Under the pieces are notes generated by a model that saw nothing but the letters and a program-made list of their open reading frames with translations, ran no database searches and was not told the origin of the DNA. Shown here piece by piece: positions 1-12,934 of a stretch of 64,000 nt of DNA. This DNA comes from Todiramphus chloris collaris (Eukaryota; Chordata; Aves; Coraciiformes; Alcedinidae), in contig JANVCC010000048.1 of the NCBI GenBank assembly GCA_025345505.1, positions 1,844,037 to 1,908,036 on the forward strand. Reading direction: 5' to 3'. How positions within the stretch are numbered: position 1 is the first letter of the stretch; each line of letters opens with the position of its first letter. Position numbers and translations under genes: made by a program.

Positions 1-93
1 TCAATGGTGACCAATGCTGGCTTAAGAGTTGGACTTGATGATCTTAAGGGTCTCTTCCAACCAAAATGATTTTGTGATTCTACTACAAAGGAC
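1..93 (+). mobile_element. CR1 LINE, 3' tail fragment (cut by window edge)
   Basis: This is the last part of the 3' UTR of a CR1 non-LTR retrotransposon. It shows the usual order of CR1 ends: a 'ttggacttgatgatctt' block, a 'tcttccaacc' block, and a short degenerate octamer tail (attttgtgattcta). The element enters from outside the window, so its 5' extent is unknown. It carries no coding sequence. Confidence 0.85.
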
Positions 94-3000
94 TGAAAAG
101 AGCTGCCAACCTATAGTTGGTGATGCTGTTTATGTGGAAAGGTAGAAGGACAGATACAGACAAGAGACCAAAATTTTTCTCATTGGAACAAAAGCACTCA
201 TGATGACTTTAATCCAGAAGGAAGATAGCAGCTGGCTGGTCAGCCTGGAGTGCTTTCTGGCCTTCTGAACATCTGAAGAAGTCATTACTGAAAGGCCTTG
301 GAGTGTGTGAGGGCATCCAACTACTCAGTGTTTGCTCATCAGCTCCAGCAAGAAGAGTCAGAAGGCTCAGTCATGAATGTCTAGTAACAGTAAATCTCTA
401 GTAACAGATATTCCCTAATTTCCCAAATTGTTCTTTCAGGTTTAAGAGGTGAAGAGACAATGATGAGGTAGAGTCAGATGTTCAGTTGAGTGAGTTCAAG
501 TCATCAAAGCCATGGCAGATGATCTCGTGAGTGCTCTTAGCCCAGAGGCGTATGTCAGATGAGTTGAGGCAATTGAGTCCTCAGTGGAAAGGATTTGAGC
601 TAAGTGCCTCTAAGCTGCCGTGAACACTGCTGTGGAGCCAACATTATCTCACTTGTCAGTATGACTCAAACACCTGAATGTTGTTACACACGGAAGCAGA
701 AACATTTGTCATTCTGTCCCTGCACCTCAAGTCACTTCCAGGATTGTGTATAAGCTGTATTTCCATGTGAAGAGAGATTGTCAGAAGAGCCAAAGGAGGT
801 GAAACTATCTGAAACCCACTGAAATTCTGTGCAAACTGAATATTTAACAGATTAAGACCCCAATTAAATCATCAAGGGCTCCGAAAAAATCGCAGATATT
901 GCTGGTGTATATTCAAATAATTGAATGGTACCACATCCCACTATAACCTCACACACAACCTCATTTTATTCAGTAAAACACGTAGTTTACCCAAGATTTT
1001 AAAAGCAATTCATTTCTCTTGACAGATAAGAGGTTAGATTATTTTCTTACGTTTGGATTGCCACCGGTCAGCAAGTCAGAGCTAACTCAAAGTCATTATA
1101 CCAACCACTTACAATTGGAAAAAAAACCCCTAACAACTGAATCCTCACCCCAGTTGACTTTTCTCTAAGTATGGGAGTAAAAATACCCAGAAGAGTGAAA
1201 CCCAGCACCGCTGCACAGGGCTCAGTTTTATCCTGAGTGAATATGGCTTCTCCAAAAAGATGAATTCAGAGATTGAGTTGCGTGCTTACTAGGATTTTGC
1301 AGGAAAGCTCACTGGGAAGTCTTGTGATATTCTACACTGACTTTCTGCAGAGCATCCCCTTGAGCCAAGGGCTGGCATTGGAGACATGCCGTATTATTAA
1401 TTAATTGATGTATTTTGGCCATACTGATTCTCCTGGTGATGTGGCTCCAAGGAGAATGTGTCTTTTTCTAGTTTCCTTTGCTCTCAGGACAAAGGAAGTC
1501 AGTGCTGGGACACAGACTTTGATGGAGGCTTATGCTATCCATCAGACGCCTTATTGGCCAAAGACGAGTCAAGGATTAGAGCCTTGATCTTGGAAGTAAA
1601 TTTTACTTCCTAACTTTGATTTTGCCCACAAAACAAAGTCCCTATAAGCCCATTCGTAGGATTTACTGGATGCAGTATTGCAGCTTGAAAGCAAATCTTT
1701 AACCATTTATCCTGCATTTTATGAGACAACATGAGCTCATCAGAGTCCTTCAGTTCAGGGCTCAGCCTCAGCTTCTGCATTTGAGCTGCCTTGGTCGAAG
1801 AGTCCCATAAGCACAGGCAGCACCTCAGGAACAGTGGAACTGAGAGTGGCAAAGAACTGGATTGCAAAGATAATTAGATCAGAAATAGGAGGTTTTGGCT
1901 GCTTTTTGTTACTTAAGTATTCTGGCACAAGCTACAGTGAAGCATGGAAGAATTGGTTTTGGACATAAACTGTCCTGCCCTTTAAATTTTTGTAATATAT
2001 AGTTTTCACACTGCACAAAATTTACTAACCAGCATCCCTTTGAGGATAAAAGAAGGCACTTCATCCTGCCTTTGAGCTAGTTTGGGAGGGCAAGCAGGCA
2101 GCCTGAGCAATAGGAAATGCTCAGGTAGTAAATGGCACATTCCTTTTGCCAGAGGCACCCAGGAAACAGTCCCTGATTTATCAAGACGGGACCATTTTAC
2201 TGGATCACCAGCACAGGAGAGCAGGGGTAACACTGTAATCCAGCTTGCTCTCTGGAGGCCTTTGCTAAAAGAGCAAAATTGAAGTGTTTGGGTAGCACGA
2301 TGCAACTGAAGATGTCTAGTGGCTCCAGCCCTCCAGCTTAGGTGACTATCTTCTTTAAAACATGGAAATGGACACTAGCATTAGGAAGAACATGAAAGAA
2401 AGTGTCAGAAGATGCAGTAAAGCTAAACAAGGCAAAAAAATAGACAAAGCAAATGTGCTACACCAATATGGTAATTACCCAGAGAATATGGCAAGGGGGC
2501 TATAAGGTTATGTGTGAGTTCATTCACGTAGCGATGCATCACAATATTTGGAAGCATTGCAATGGTGCTCCATTCTTTAGACATTCAAAGAGGTGTCGGT
2601 AGGCAAAAACGTAGGGAAATCCCAGCTTGTTGGCTGAATCCAATTTAAGATAAATGGAGCTTTTACTCACTGGTCACAGGAATGCTTCTGAAATGATAAC
2701 AAATATGATCTTAAGAAAATAGTGTAATCGAGTCTTTTCTTAAGAAAAAATAGAGGGAAAAAAAGAATCTGGAGAGATGAAATGTGATTTTGCACTAGCT
2801 CCTATCAAGTCTTTTAAAAAGAAACTTTTAAAAAATGAAAACCAGTATTTTTGACTGGGTGAGTGGAAGAGAGTCAATGAGAAAAAAGAAGGGGAGAAAT
2901 TCTGTAGTCTTGCAGGAGAAAAATCCCCCTTCTCTCCATCGCTGCCCACTGGAAATCCACGTACAGCAGGGGAGAACGTGCTTTTGTATTTACTGAGCTT

Positions 3001-3987
3001 TTTGGTGTAGGACTGGCTGCAGAGGCACGTCCCATACCAGCCAGCACAAACTGTACTGTAAACTGGAAATGACAGGAGAGCACTTTCACCCTGTCTATAG
3101 CGCATTATGGGAACAGCAGCAAAGCCCAGTGCTGCCTTGACCTAAAGAAAAGCCAAATAGTTTGGCAGAACATACTGTAGGTTCTTCCAAATATGGAAGT
3201 TTCTTCTGATCTCTGGGCATATTTCAGCAGAACTATTTTTAAACATAATGTTCACACTTTTCAAGTACTTTTCTTTGACTGGGAAGCAGAAAATACGGAG
3301 AGAGCGTTGTAACTCCCATTGTTTTGTTCCATTTTTTAAACAGTATGTTCCTGGTGTCAGGAATATCAAACAACACTAGTGTGTGTATACAACAGAGATA
3401 ACAACCATATTTCATAGCTCACTAGAGATGCTGAATTTTGAAAAAAAAAAGGAAAACAAAAAGCTAGGATCCTTTATCTTCCCTCGTCCAGCTCCATGAT
3501 AGAAGTTATCATAATCTAGTCTGGCAAAATCAGCAGGAATTACACAGAATTACCATCCTTCACTGTTCTTCAGCTCTCTGGGGACTCACAGACAAGTTTC
3601 TGTAGCAAGGCATTAATTCCAGCACCTGGAGCCCCACAGTGGTATTAGAGGAGTGTTTTGTCATCTTGGTGTATATACAAGGATCTCAAATGACACTGAA
3701 AATATGAACGCATCTTCTGAGTGCTCCTGTGTAATAGGAGTAACTGTGACTATGAGAGATGGAGTTGGGGATTATTACTAAGTGGCACTGGTTAATTATC
3801 ACCATGAGCGCAGTTCTACGATTGCAAACAGTCCAGGGACAATCATATGAGCCATGCCAAGCATTTGCTAGATAGGAGACAGTTTATTCTGCAACAAAAA
3901 AAGCCCATGCCTAGAAAAACCTAAATTTTTTGAGCTACAAAGGTACCTGACTCAGGATTTCTTTTTTTTCCTCTATTTTTCTTCATC
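94..3987. other. Single-copy noncoding stretch
   Basis: I see no gene or recognisable repeat here. Open frames on both strands are short (longest 121 codons, minus strand, 2740-3105), overlap one another, and resemble no protein family I know. A short A-run lies near 3440. Composition is AT-rich and CpG-poor, as expected of intergenic or intronic bird DNA. Confidence 0.6.
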
Positions 3988-4248
3988 ACAGAATCACAGA
4001 ATGGTCAGGGTTGGAAGGGACCTCTGGAGATCATTGAATTCAACCCCCCTGCCAGAGCAGGGTCACCTAGAGCAGGTCACACAGGAACAGATCCAGGTGG
4101 GTTTGGAATGTCTTCAGAGAAGGAGACTCCACAACCTCCCTGGGCAGCCTGGTCCAGAGCTCCATCACCCTCACAGTTTTTCCTTATGTTTCTGTGGAAC
4201 CTCTTCTGCTCCAGCTTGCACCCATTGCCCCTTGTCCTGACATTGGAC
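3988..4248 (-). mobile_element. CR1 LINE, 3' fragment, antisense
   Basis: On the plus strand the block opens with the reversed octamer tail (tcacagaatcacagaatgg). It then runs through the reversed 3' UTR (agggttggaagggacctctgg, gccagagcagggtcacctagag) into the end of ORF2. The element is therefore on the minus strand, 5'-truncated near 4248. Its tail belongs to the same subfamily as the copies at 6966-8036 and 24411-25037, which share the 'gacctgctctaggtgaccctgctctggcag' block. The ORF2 end is out of frame and not functional. Confidence 0.92.
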
Positions 4249-5449
4249 AGGTGATTCACAGCCAGATGCTGTTAATGGAGAAAAGAAATTAGGGTTATTT
4301 TTTTAAGCTTTATGATCATCCTAAAGAACTGTTATGGGCCAGGGAGCATTCCCAGTGGCCAATCTGGATATGGTAACTGGTTTCAGCAGGCAAAAGAGTT
4401 TAGCTGTGTGGACAATGGTCCTGTCACGCCACTTGGCTCCAGGGAGAAGAAACATTGTCTGGTCACTTTTATTTACTGGAGCAAATGCAGCTGCTGATGG
4501 TGCACAGACATTATGGAATACTTGATTCCAGTTCTTTTTTCTGGCCTATGATGCATATTCACTATGATCCAAATTCACTCTGAGTCCTTGATTTGCTTAT
4601 TTAATGTAGACTAAGAACATTAAAAAAACCGTAGTATTTTTGGAGCTATATTAAAGGCTTTTTTAGTCCAAAATCTTTCTCTGACAATAAGAAAAAGCCT
4701 ACAGATGAACTTATGAACAGGATAAATGTAGTAGAACTTGCTAAAAATTCTTTCTTCAGTTCCAGTGATTGAGTTCAGGGGCTGCCCAAGGCAGAAACAC
4801 TTAGTACTCAGTCGCTCACTGATAGATTTCTCTCCTGTCAGTGTGAAGCTGAGTAAACCTTTGGATCAGCTCAGTGTCTTCCAGCACCGAGGTCCTCCCT
4901 TCACTCTGCGTGAGAATTGAGTCCTTTTGTTTGCTTTCAGTCTGCCAACTGCGAGTTTGATTTGACATCATTGTACTGCAACAGTGAATGGTGACTGGTC
5001 ATTCTTGCTCATTCTCTGTTTGTCTTCTCCATGTAAGATGTGATTTTGTAGATCACCTTCCTTCGGGGCATCTTAATTGATTTCCTTTCTAGGAGGGAGT
5101 ATGTATTCGGTGGTTCTTCCTTAATATGCAATTTCATCATTCTGTCATCTGTGTGCTCCTTCTCCGAGTCTTTTCCAGTTCTTTTTTATCTTATTATAAT
5201 TTTTTTCTTCCTTCATAAACATAGAAAAGGTCTTTTAGGCTGTTCAGGATGGGAGAAATCTCTTGCTGAATTTGTACGGTGCCTCAAGCACGGGTGACTA
5301 GGTGCTGTCATAACACAATATGAAGGAAGAGCTGCAGACCAAAGGCATGATTTATGTATCTATTGAGGTAGCTTAGAAGGTAGAAGGTGACAACCAAGAT
5401 TTGCAGAAGCATCTCTGCAGATTAGATGCCTAACTTCTCTTCATAGTCT
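4249..5449. other. Single-copy noncoding stretch
   Basis: No gene, RNA or repeat is recognisable. Open frames are about 60 codons or less, and overlap in different frames. Confidence 0.55.
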
Positions 5450-5511
5450 TATCTTTGGACTCGATGACCCTCGAGGTCCTTTCCAACCATAATGATTCTA
5501 TGATTCTATGA
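5450..5511 (+). mobile_element. CR1 LINE, short 3' tail
   Basis: Only the last ~60 bp of a CR1 element are recognisable: 'ggactcgatgaccctcgagg', 'tcctttccaacc', then two copies of the octamer tail (gattctatgattctatga). Extreme 5' truncation is common in CR1. The sequence just upstream (5270-5449) does not match CR1 by eye, but could be too diverged to see. Confidence 0.85.
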
Positions 5512-6965
5512 CCAGCACAGCAGAACCCTTTTCATGTTGGTGATCTTCTGGATAACAGCCAATAAGTCAGTGATTAAAAGTAATCAGTGGTACCATATGC
5601 ACACAAAAACCAGCACTATTACTTCCCAGGCCCAGTCAGCACCCAGGCATAACATCCCTGCAGAAATAGAGCGAGTCTGGCAAATATAAATAATGTGAAT
5701 TTTGATGATTCACAGGGGAAGCCCATCCTGAATATAAAAGAAGTAATAAAAATAAAAAAAAATCACAAGGAAAGGAGATTCAGCAACACTGGATTAATAA
5801 ACTGTAAGAAATGAGCTTGGGAAATTAATGAAGTCCTAAGAAATCTTAGAAAGAAAGAAAGATGTATTGCTCTCCCTTCCTTCCTATATTTCATCCATAG
5901 AGATGTTTTTTTTTGTCTTTCACTTAGTAAGTGAAAGCTAAAGAGTGAGCTTGCAAATCAGTTTAAAATTTTTCAACCTCCCCTAATTTCCTTATACAAA
6001 GAAGGGATGAAAATGAATCAGACCAATAAAGTCTTCAGCAGCTTCAAACCTGTGTAAGTGCCACCACCTTTAATATGGGAAGGTGGGGAAAAAAAGGATG
6101 GCCATTGCAAGGCAAAGACAGCTGCAGACACTTGAGCTACAAGCTCAAACACTCAACTACTGAGAGTTTTTCCAGTGCCTTTAACCTTTGGACAACTAAG
6201 TTACTACTTAGTCACCATAGAAACTATTTATAACCAAGCCAGCAAACATATCTGCACATGTTTTGGAAAGTGTTGAATGTTGTGAAAACAATTCATTTGA
6301 CCTCACCAATTATTGTTTTTCATGCTTATGAGGCTAGAGAAAGAAAATTGTCTGCAATGGATTCTCGAAGTATAGTCTGTAGACCAGTCTGGTTAAAGAG
6401 TTTGGAAGCCAGCGATGGCCAGTTGGGATGCAAAACATGATGTCCTTGACCAGAGTTTCCCAGTGCAGAACCAAGCCTTGGAATGGGTCTTCATTTGGAT
6501 TTGATGTGTAAATCTCTGCTTAAAAGATTTCTGAATATCTCGCGCTTTTCAGCGTGCTGTGTACAGGCTTACACAGAGCATAGGAAGCTGTTCTCAGCAA
6601 GCAGCTTGTACATCAGATATAGATGCTTTATGTTTTTAAAAATATCAGCTGTATAGAATTTTCAACTTTATTTTTATTAACTCTAGAGTAAATTTATGCT
6701 TCGAGTGAAAAGAGCTGGCAAAACCAGGCATTAGTAGGCTGGTTTATACAAACATGCTGTAGCCTGCGGAATCCTTGTAAATTGTATCTTGTCTTAACCG
6801 TGTGTACGGTGCTTCTTACTGGGAGTTAATTTTCATACTGGTCAGAGTTGTATGAGTTCACCTGGATCACAGTGTTACACACATTTCCTAAAAGGCAACG
6901 CCACGCTTTTCCTCTGCTGCGACCCTGTGCTCTCAGACTGTCTGAACTCTGGGCGGGTGTGCTCT
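5512..6965. other. Single-copy noncoding stretch
   Basis: No gene or repeat is recognised. The longest open frame is 60 codons (6258-6440, plus), with no domain. A small A-rich patch lies near 5740-5765. Confidence 0.55.
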
Positions 6966-8036
6966 GGATGATCAGGTAGTGAGGTGGATTGTGAACTGGT
7001 TGAAGGATAGAAGGCAGAGAGTTGTGGTCAGTGGGGCAGAGTCTAGCTGGAGGACTGTACCTAGTGGAATCCCTCAGGGGTTGGTACTGGGACCAGTACT
7101 GTTCAATATATTCACCAGCTACCTGGATGGAGGAACGGAGTGCACTGTCAGCAGGTTTGCTGATGACACCAAACTGGGAGGAGAGGCTGACACACCAGAG
7201 CTCTGCTGCCGTCCAGAGAGACCTAGACAGGCTGGAGAGTTGGGCAGGGGAAAATCAAATGAAATACAACAAGGGCAAGTGTAGAGTCTGGCAGCTGGGA
7301 AAGAACAACCCAGGTACCAGTATAGGCTGGGGATTGACTTGTTAGAGAGTAGCATGGGGGAAAAGAACCTGGGTGTCCTGGTGGCCAGCAGAATGACCAT
7401 GAGCCAGCAATGTGCCCTCATGGCCAGGAAGGCCAATGGCATCCTGGGGTGTATCAGAAGGGCTGTGATTAGTAGGTTGAGAGAGGTTCTCCTCCCCCTC
7501 TCTTCTGCCCTGGTGAGGCCACATCTGGAGTTTTGTGTCCAGTTCTTGGCCTCTCGGTTCAAGAAGGACAGGGAACTGCTTGAGAGAGTCCAGCGCAGAG
7601 CCACAGGGATGCTGAAGGGTGTGGAACATCTCCCTGCTGAGGAAAGGCTGAGGAGCTGGGGCTCTTTAGCTTGGAGGAGAGGAGACTGAGGGGTGACCTC
7701 AGGAATGGTTATAAATATGGAAAGGGTGAGTGTCAGGAGGATGGAGCCAAGCTCTGCCCTGTTATATCCAATGATAGGACAAGGGGAAGTTGGGTGCAAG
7801 CTGGAACATAGGAGGGTCCATGTAAACGTAAAGAGAAACTGTATCATGGTGAGGGTGACAGAACTAGAACAGTCTGTCCAGAGAGGTTATGGAGTCTCCT
7901 TCTCTGAAGACATTCCAAACCCACCTGGCTCTGTTCCTGTGTGACCTGCTCTAGGTGACCCTGCTCTGGCAGGGGGTTGGACTCAATGATCTTTTGAGGT
8001 CCCTTCCAACCCCGAGCATTCTGTGATTCTGTGAAG
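6966..8036 (+). mobile_element. CR1 LINE, 5'-truncated copy with reverse transcriptase part of ORF2
   Basis: This is the longest CR1 copy in the window (~1.07 kb). The frame at 6979-7284 encodes the palm region of the CR1 reverse transcriptase. It reads '[12 protein letters not shown]', then '[17 protein letters not shown]' (PQG motif), then the catalytic-box remnant 'FADDTKL'. The thumb and C-terminal part continue in other frames (7339-7689, 7693-7944), so at least two frameshifts and several stops break ORF2. The copy ends with the subfamily 3' UTR and a tail 'ttctgtgattctgtga'. The endonuclease and ORF1 are missing. It is a dead insertion. The open frames on the minus strand here (up to 242 codons) are antisense shadows. 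Confidence 0.96.
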
Positions 8037-9682
8037 TATGCACTTTGCTTCTTTCTCTTCCTATGGGAAATTTGTCCTAAGAAGAATTTTCTTGCCTGAA
8101 AGTTTACATGAAATATCAGCCACAGATTTCACTGGGGAAAGGGCAGGGAAAAGGATGGAAAAAAAGGAGAATGAAGCGTGTAGTACTCTTCCCATTAGCC
8201 CTGTAAGGTGCACACATCTCAGATCACAGGGTGCAGAATGGGCTTCTAGCCCGTGTTACAGCTGCAGGGAGAAAAAGGGTCCATTGGATTCAATACTGAA
8301 GTGACTGCAGGAGTTCCATGGTCTGTGTAACACGAAACACCAGGCTAAATGATGAAGTCATCACTGGTCTTCAAATCAGTACCTTCAAATGGGTGTTTTT
8401 TTTGAATCGTAGTGAAATGAATGTTCATGTGTAGTTTTCCTTCCTGTTGCTATAGTATAATGCCTGTGGACTGTTGAAGCACACGCTGTATTTCAGGCAG
8501 AGTTTATGTACCTCCAGGAGAGGATTAGATAAGCCCCTTTCAGATCAGATGGTCTGTGAAAGTGCAGATGAATGCAGAGTACACACTAGAGGAAAACTGG
8601 AAAGCAATAAGGGTACTTGGTTTAATGTCAGTGTTACTGTCTTTGGCTTATAATAAATAAGCGTTAGGAAGGGTTTCACTCACAACAATCACTTCTGATA
8701 GTAATATAGACTGAAAAAAATGAATTCTTACAGGCTCTTACTCATGTAAACTGTAACAGCAACCGGGTACGATGTCAGGCGAATGGCTTATGCATTATAC
8801 GAGTGCGTGAACCAAACACTTCTGTTGACAGTGCACAGAAGTCATTACACTTTCAATTGACTTATTCTGCCATTGCAAACACTGTTATCTTCTCTGTAGA
8901 AGGTTTTTTTTCCTCTGTATTTTTCAGAGGAAGATTTTATATTGTCTTAAGAACTGTTGCTATTAAAAAGATTTCTTTTCTCCAGCCACACTGCTGATCC
9001 CTTCCAGTTAAAAGCTGAGCAGAGTGATAATTATTGAGTGGCCACTTCCACATTCAGCTGGCAGTCAAGGATTTCTGTGTGGTAGAGCAGTCCCCTTCTT
9101 ATGTCACGTTGTGCACATACTACACCTTCTGTGGGGACTACAAACCCACTGTCCTTTGCTTTATTTTTCCTGATCCTCCTATACCCTAACAATCAATTTC
9201 CCTATATTCACTATTCCACACATGTATCCCACTTGTTTGCTTGAAAAGTTGCATCCTCTAGTGCACACCAGTGCTCACGTGCATAGAAAACCACATAGTT
9301 CTGACACATATTTGACTGGATAAGCAAAGAATTTTAATTTTCCCTCATTTCTTCTATGTAAAAGCATTAAATATCTGAACTGTCAAATGTTACCCTGATG
9401 TCAGAGTTATTATGAAGGATTTTTGGAATTCTGTTTTTCTGACATGATTCACAGCTCTAAGTATGTATAATTTAGAAGACATGTTTATATCTATCCTTTA
9501 TTGTAGACACCTGCTCAAATGCATTTCTTAATTGGGGCTTTTGGCAACCTGAGCAAAGAATATACAAGGCGTCTTGCATTTGCTACCGTGCAACTTTCTG
9601 CCATAATAGGTCTTTTTTTTGGTGTTCGCGCTCATATTTAGCTCAAAGCTGGGAACAGAAGCAAGGCAGCTAATTGTCAGAC
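8037..9682. other. Single-copy noncoding stretch
   Basis: I see no gene, RNA or repeat. Open frames are under 90 codons and unlike any family I know. Confidence 0.55.
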
Positions 9683-10158
9683 AGCGAATTCCAGAGGAGA
9701 GCAACTAACCTGGTGAAGGGCCTGGAGAACAAGTCCTATGAGGAGCAGCTGAAGGAACCGTGGCTGTTTAGTCTGGAGAGAAGGAGGCTGAGGGGAGACC
9801 TTCTCACTCTCTACAACTGCTGGAAAGGAGGTTGTAGAGAGGCAGGCGCCAGTCTCTTCTCACAAGTAACTAGTGACAGCACAAGAGGGAATGGCCTCAC
9901 GATGCACCAGGGGAGGTTTAAACTGGCCATTAGGAAAATGATTCACTGAAAGAGTTGTTAGGCATTGGAACGGGCTGCCCAGGGAGGGGGTTGAGTCACC
10001 ATCCCTGGATGTGTTTAAAAGCCATCGAGATGTGGTGCTTGGGGATATGGCTTAGTGGTGGGCTTGGTAGAGTAGGATTAATCATTGGAATCAATGATCT
10101 TGAAGGTCTTTTCCAGCCTTGTTTATTCTATGATTCTGTCATTCTGTGATTCTATGAC
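9683..10158 (+). mobile_element. CR1 LINE, ORF2 C-terminal end and 3' tail
   Basis: The frame starting near 9690 reads the usual C-terminal CR1 ORF2 pattern: '[21 protein letters not shown]', then '[13 protein letters not shown]', then the serine/glycine-rich segment. It breaks by frameshift near 9945. The 3' end carries four copies of the octamer tail (10125-10158). The '...EEQL...[11 protein letters not shown]' wording and the shape of the 3' UTR place it in the same branch as the copy at 60537-61031, distinct from the 6966/24411 branch. Not coding. Confidence 0.94.
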
Positions 10159-12210
10159 TGAGCGACCAGATGCTTGGCCTTGAGGACCTGATGACCATAG
10201 CCCAGGCTGTCATGCTGGTGGTGTTTAGCAACAGGAAGAGCACAGGAGCTGACTCACTTGTAAGACTGCACAAACTGATCTGAAACCAAAGGGGAGTGCA
10301 GCACCATGTAAAGTCTCCTTGGTACAGCACGACATTAGAAACCTTCTAACAGTGCGAGTCATAGGCTGGCTACAGTCACTTGGTTAGCAGTACATGCATA
10401 TGGACTTGCCTAGGTACTGACTGCAACGTAGAGCATGTGATATATTTACTTCCTTCCCCATGGAGGACATTAGACATCACACAAAGATGCTCTTTGCTAG
10501 TTCCACCTGCTCAGGATTAAGGATGGTATAATTTGATGACCTCCGAAGTTTTGATGTTATAATTCTATAACCAGTTTCTGAATTTTGAGAAAATACCATT
10601 CCACAGGTCTAACATGTTCAAAAAATTGCTCATACAATGATGCTTTTCATTTTGTACAGAGACAGAAATAATGGTGTGCATTCACTTTAGGAAATCTTAA
10701 TCTCAGCATTGTGCATAAAGCAAAAAGATAACATTTCAAGGTTTGCAATTTGACAGGGAAAACATCTTCTTGACCCTCTTATAGTTAAAAAGAAAGGACA
10801 AAAAAAAGGAGTATTTGTAACTCTTGCATCTTCTCCATTAATCTTTGCTTTAGACTTTGATTCATAAACAAGCACGATAGGGTCCTGAACCAGGATTAAA
10901 ATGGAAAGACTTTTTCAGAGCTGGTAAAGAAAAGCACTTTTTCATTTTTTGTGTGTGTAAATGCCTTTAAAAAATGAATAGAGTCATTCATCTGAAAAAA
11001 GGAAAAAAAAATTATTGACATTTTTATGGAGTTGTTTTTGGAAAGATATAACGTTTAATATTAAATTCAACATATGGTTGTGGTCAAATTGTGCTCCTAC
11101 TGTGTAAAATGTATGAATAACAACTTACTGCATTCTCCTGGCCAATATACGGAGAGAAGGTTGATTAATTTAACTAGTATCCCTTAATCTCCTGCCTTGG
11201 CTTCCATCCCATTCTGCAAGGGTTGATAAATCTTACATCCCCTGAGGAGCATTACAATTCCTAATAGTCTTATGCTATTAGGAAGAAGCAAGGCTCAACT
11301 GTACCAAAACATCCAGCACATGAAATTGTGTAAATAATTTAGCTTTTCCAATTTAATTTTTTTTACAGCTTTTCTTTGCAGACCATGATAAGAGATGTTA
11401 GTTCAGTCAACTGTAAGTAAAAAAAAAAAAGAGAGAAAATAAAAAAAAAAAGAAGAAAATGCTGTTCAGGGGAATTGTATGCAAAAGTAGGGCTGTTCTT
11501 GTCAGTGTTTGCAGCGATGAATTATGCAATCGAACCAATGTCACTCAAATATTTGCACCCCTTTTAAAAGAAAAATGTACTTTGCTTAGAGGGAATGTTG
11601 TCTTGGGACCACCAGGTACTTTCATCGTGATATTGCAGAAGAGGAAAGTTCCCCACTGATTTCAGCGTGAAGTAGGATTCCCTGTACTGCCACAGATTTT
11701 CTGTGTGACTGCAGGCAAATCATTCCACGCTTTCTGGTGGGCTCAGACCCATAGCCAAGCTGCTTAGGTTGTACAAGTTCCTCAGCATCAGATGAGCCAT
11801 AACAGTTGCCTGTGCTCACACTTATAGCCCAAAGCAAATTCTGCTTGACTTAGCTTACAATGAAGGAAATTTAAGATAAATAGCATAGCCTTGCATTTTC
11901 TATAGGCTGAGTTAGCCCAAGGACAGTCACCATGTCTCAGATAATGCATATTGAATTGTTCAGCTGCAATATCACGGTGATGTGACGGAGATTTATGCCT
12001 CATCTATAAGCTATCTTGAAGGAGAGTGAGAATTGAAAGGATAAATATATTTAAAAAGAAAAAAAAAAAAGGCAATGAAAAGGACTGTAAAATTCTCAAA
12101 ACCTGTGATTATAAGAACCATGTGAGTATTCAAGAGTCATGGTTCTCACGCACAGAAAGAGGTGACATTAGTCATTTCTGAATAAAGATACATTTTTTTT
12201 CAGTGTGTAG
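10159..12210. other. Single-copy noncoding stretch with A-rich patches
   Basis: No gene is seen. Two A-rich simple patches occur: 11419-11459 (A runs split by GAGAG and AGAAG) and 12053-12070. Otherwise the stretch is plain AT-rich DNA. Confidence 0.55.
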
Positions 12211-12386
12211 TGAAACGAGCTGCCCAGGGAGGGGGTTGAGTCCCCATCCCTGGATGTGTTTAAACATCGCTTGGATGTGGTGTTGGGGGAGATGGTCTAG
12301 GGGTGAACTTGTAGAGTAGGGCTGATGGTTGGACACAACGATCCCAAGGGTCTTTTCCAACCTAAATGATTCTGTGATTCTGTGAA
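12211..12386 (+). mobile_element. CR1 LINE, 3' fragment
   Basis: It begins inside the end of ORF2 ('gctgcccagggagggggttgag', 'ccatccctggatgtgtttaa') and runs through the 3' UTR to the tail 'gattctgtgattctgtga'. The wording matches the 9683-10158 branch of CR1 rather than the 6966-8036 branch. It is a 5'-truncated insertion of about 175 bp with no usable frame. Confidence 0.93.
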
Positions 12387-12934
12387 ATTAGCTGACTGTT
12401 TTCTTGTTGACTAATATAAGTGATGAGTATTTTGCTTTGGTACATATAAATATCCTTTGCATGAGATTGAATCGCTTGCAATAGTCTGAACCCTACTGTC
12501 TCCATTCTAGCAACTTCTATTGCAATTAGCGAGGCTTTTGAAGGACTTGGATCTTGCAGTACACATTTCCACAAAATAATGCTTTGACTTCGGTAACAGG
12601 TTTGTCTGACTAAGGATATGAAAACAGGACTTGATTAATTATTTATGTCAATAATAATACTTTGAACTTTTACCTATTATTCAGCAATCTTTCTTCATAC
12701 ATAGTAAACTAAATCCTATTACAACTGAGGTAATAATATTACCTCGTTATACTCGTGGGCCAAAAGGGTCTTACAGAATTCAGGATGGACATTTGTAGCA
12801 GTAAATCTAGTGAGTGAGCATTCTGTAGTGTTTGGTGCAGAAGTCATCCTTAGAGTGGTTTTGGAGGATTTGGGCTGGCTTTCTGAAATAAGATGTGGAT
12901 GCTATGTGCCCGTTGGCTGTTAAGGCTCGGACAC
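12387..12934. other. Single-copy noncoding stretch
   Basis: Nothing is recognised. AT-rich sequence lies between a CR1 tail and the LTR-like repeat. Confidence 0.5.

Noticed and set aside
2740-3105. 121-codon minus-strand open frame
   Set aside because: It has a low-complexity Phe/Ser-rich end, no domain, and overlaps another frame of similar quality. A chance frame is most likely.
7119-7847. 242-codon minus-strand open frame, the longest in the window
   Set aside because: It lies wholly antisense to the CR1 copy at 6966-8036, whose plus strand encodes reverse transcriptase motifs. The minus frame is a by-product of the CR1 codon pattern.
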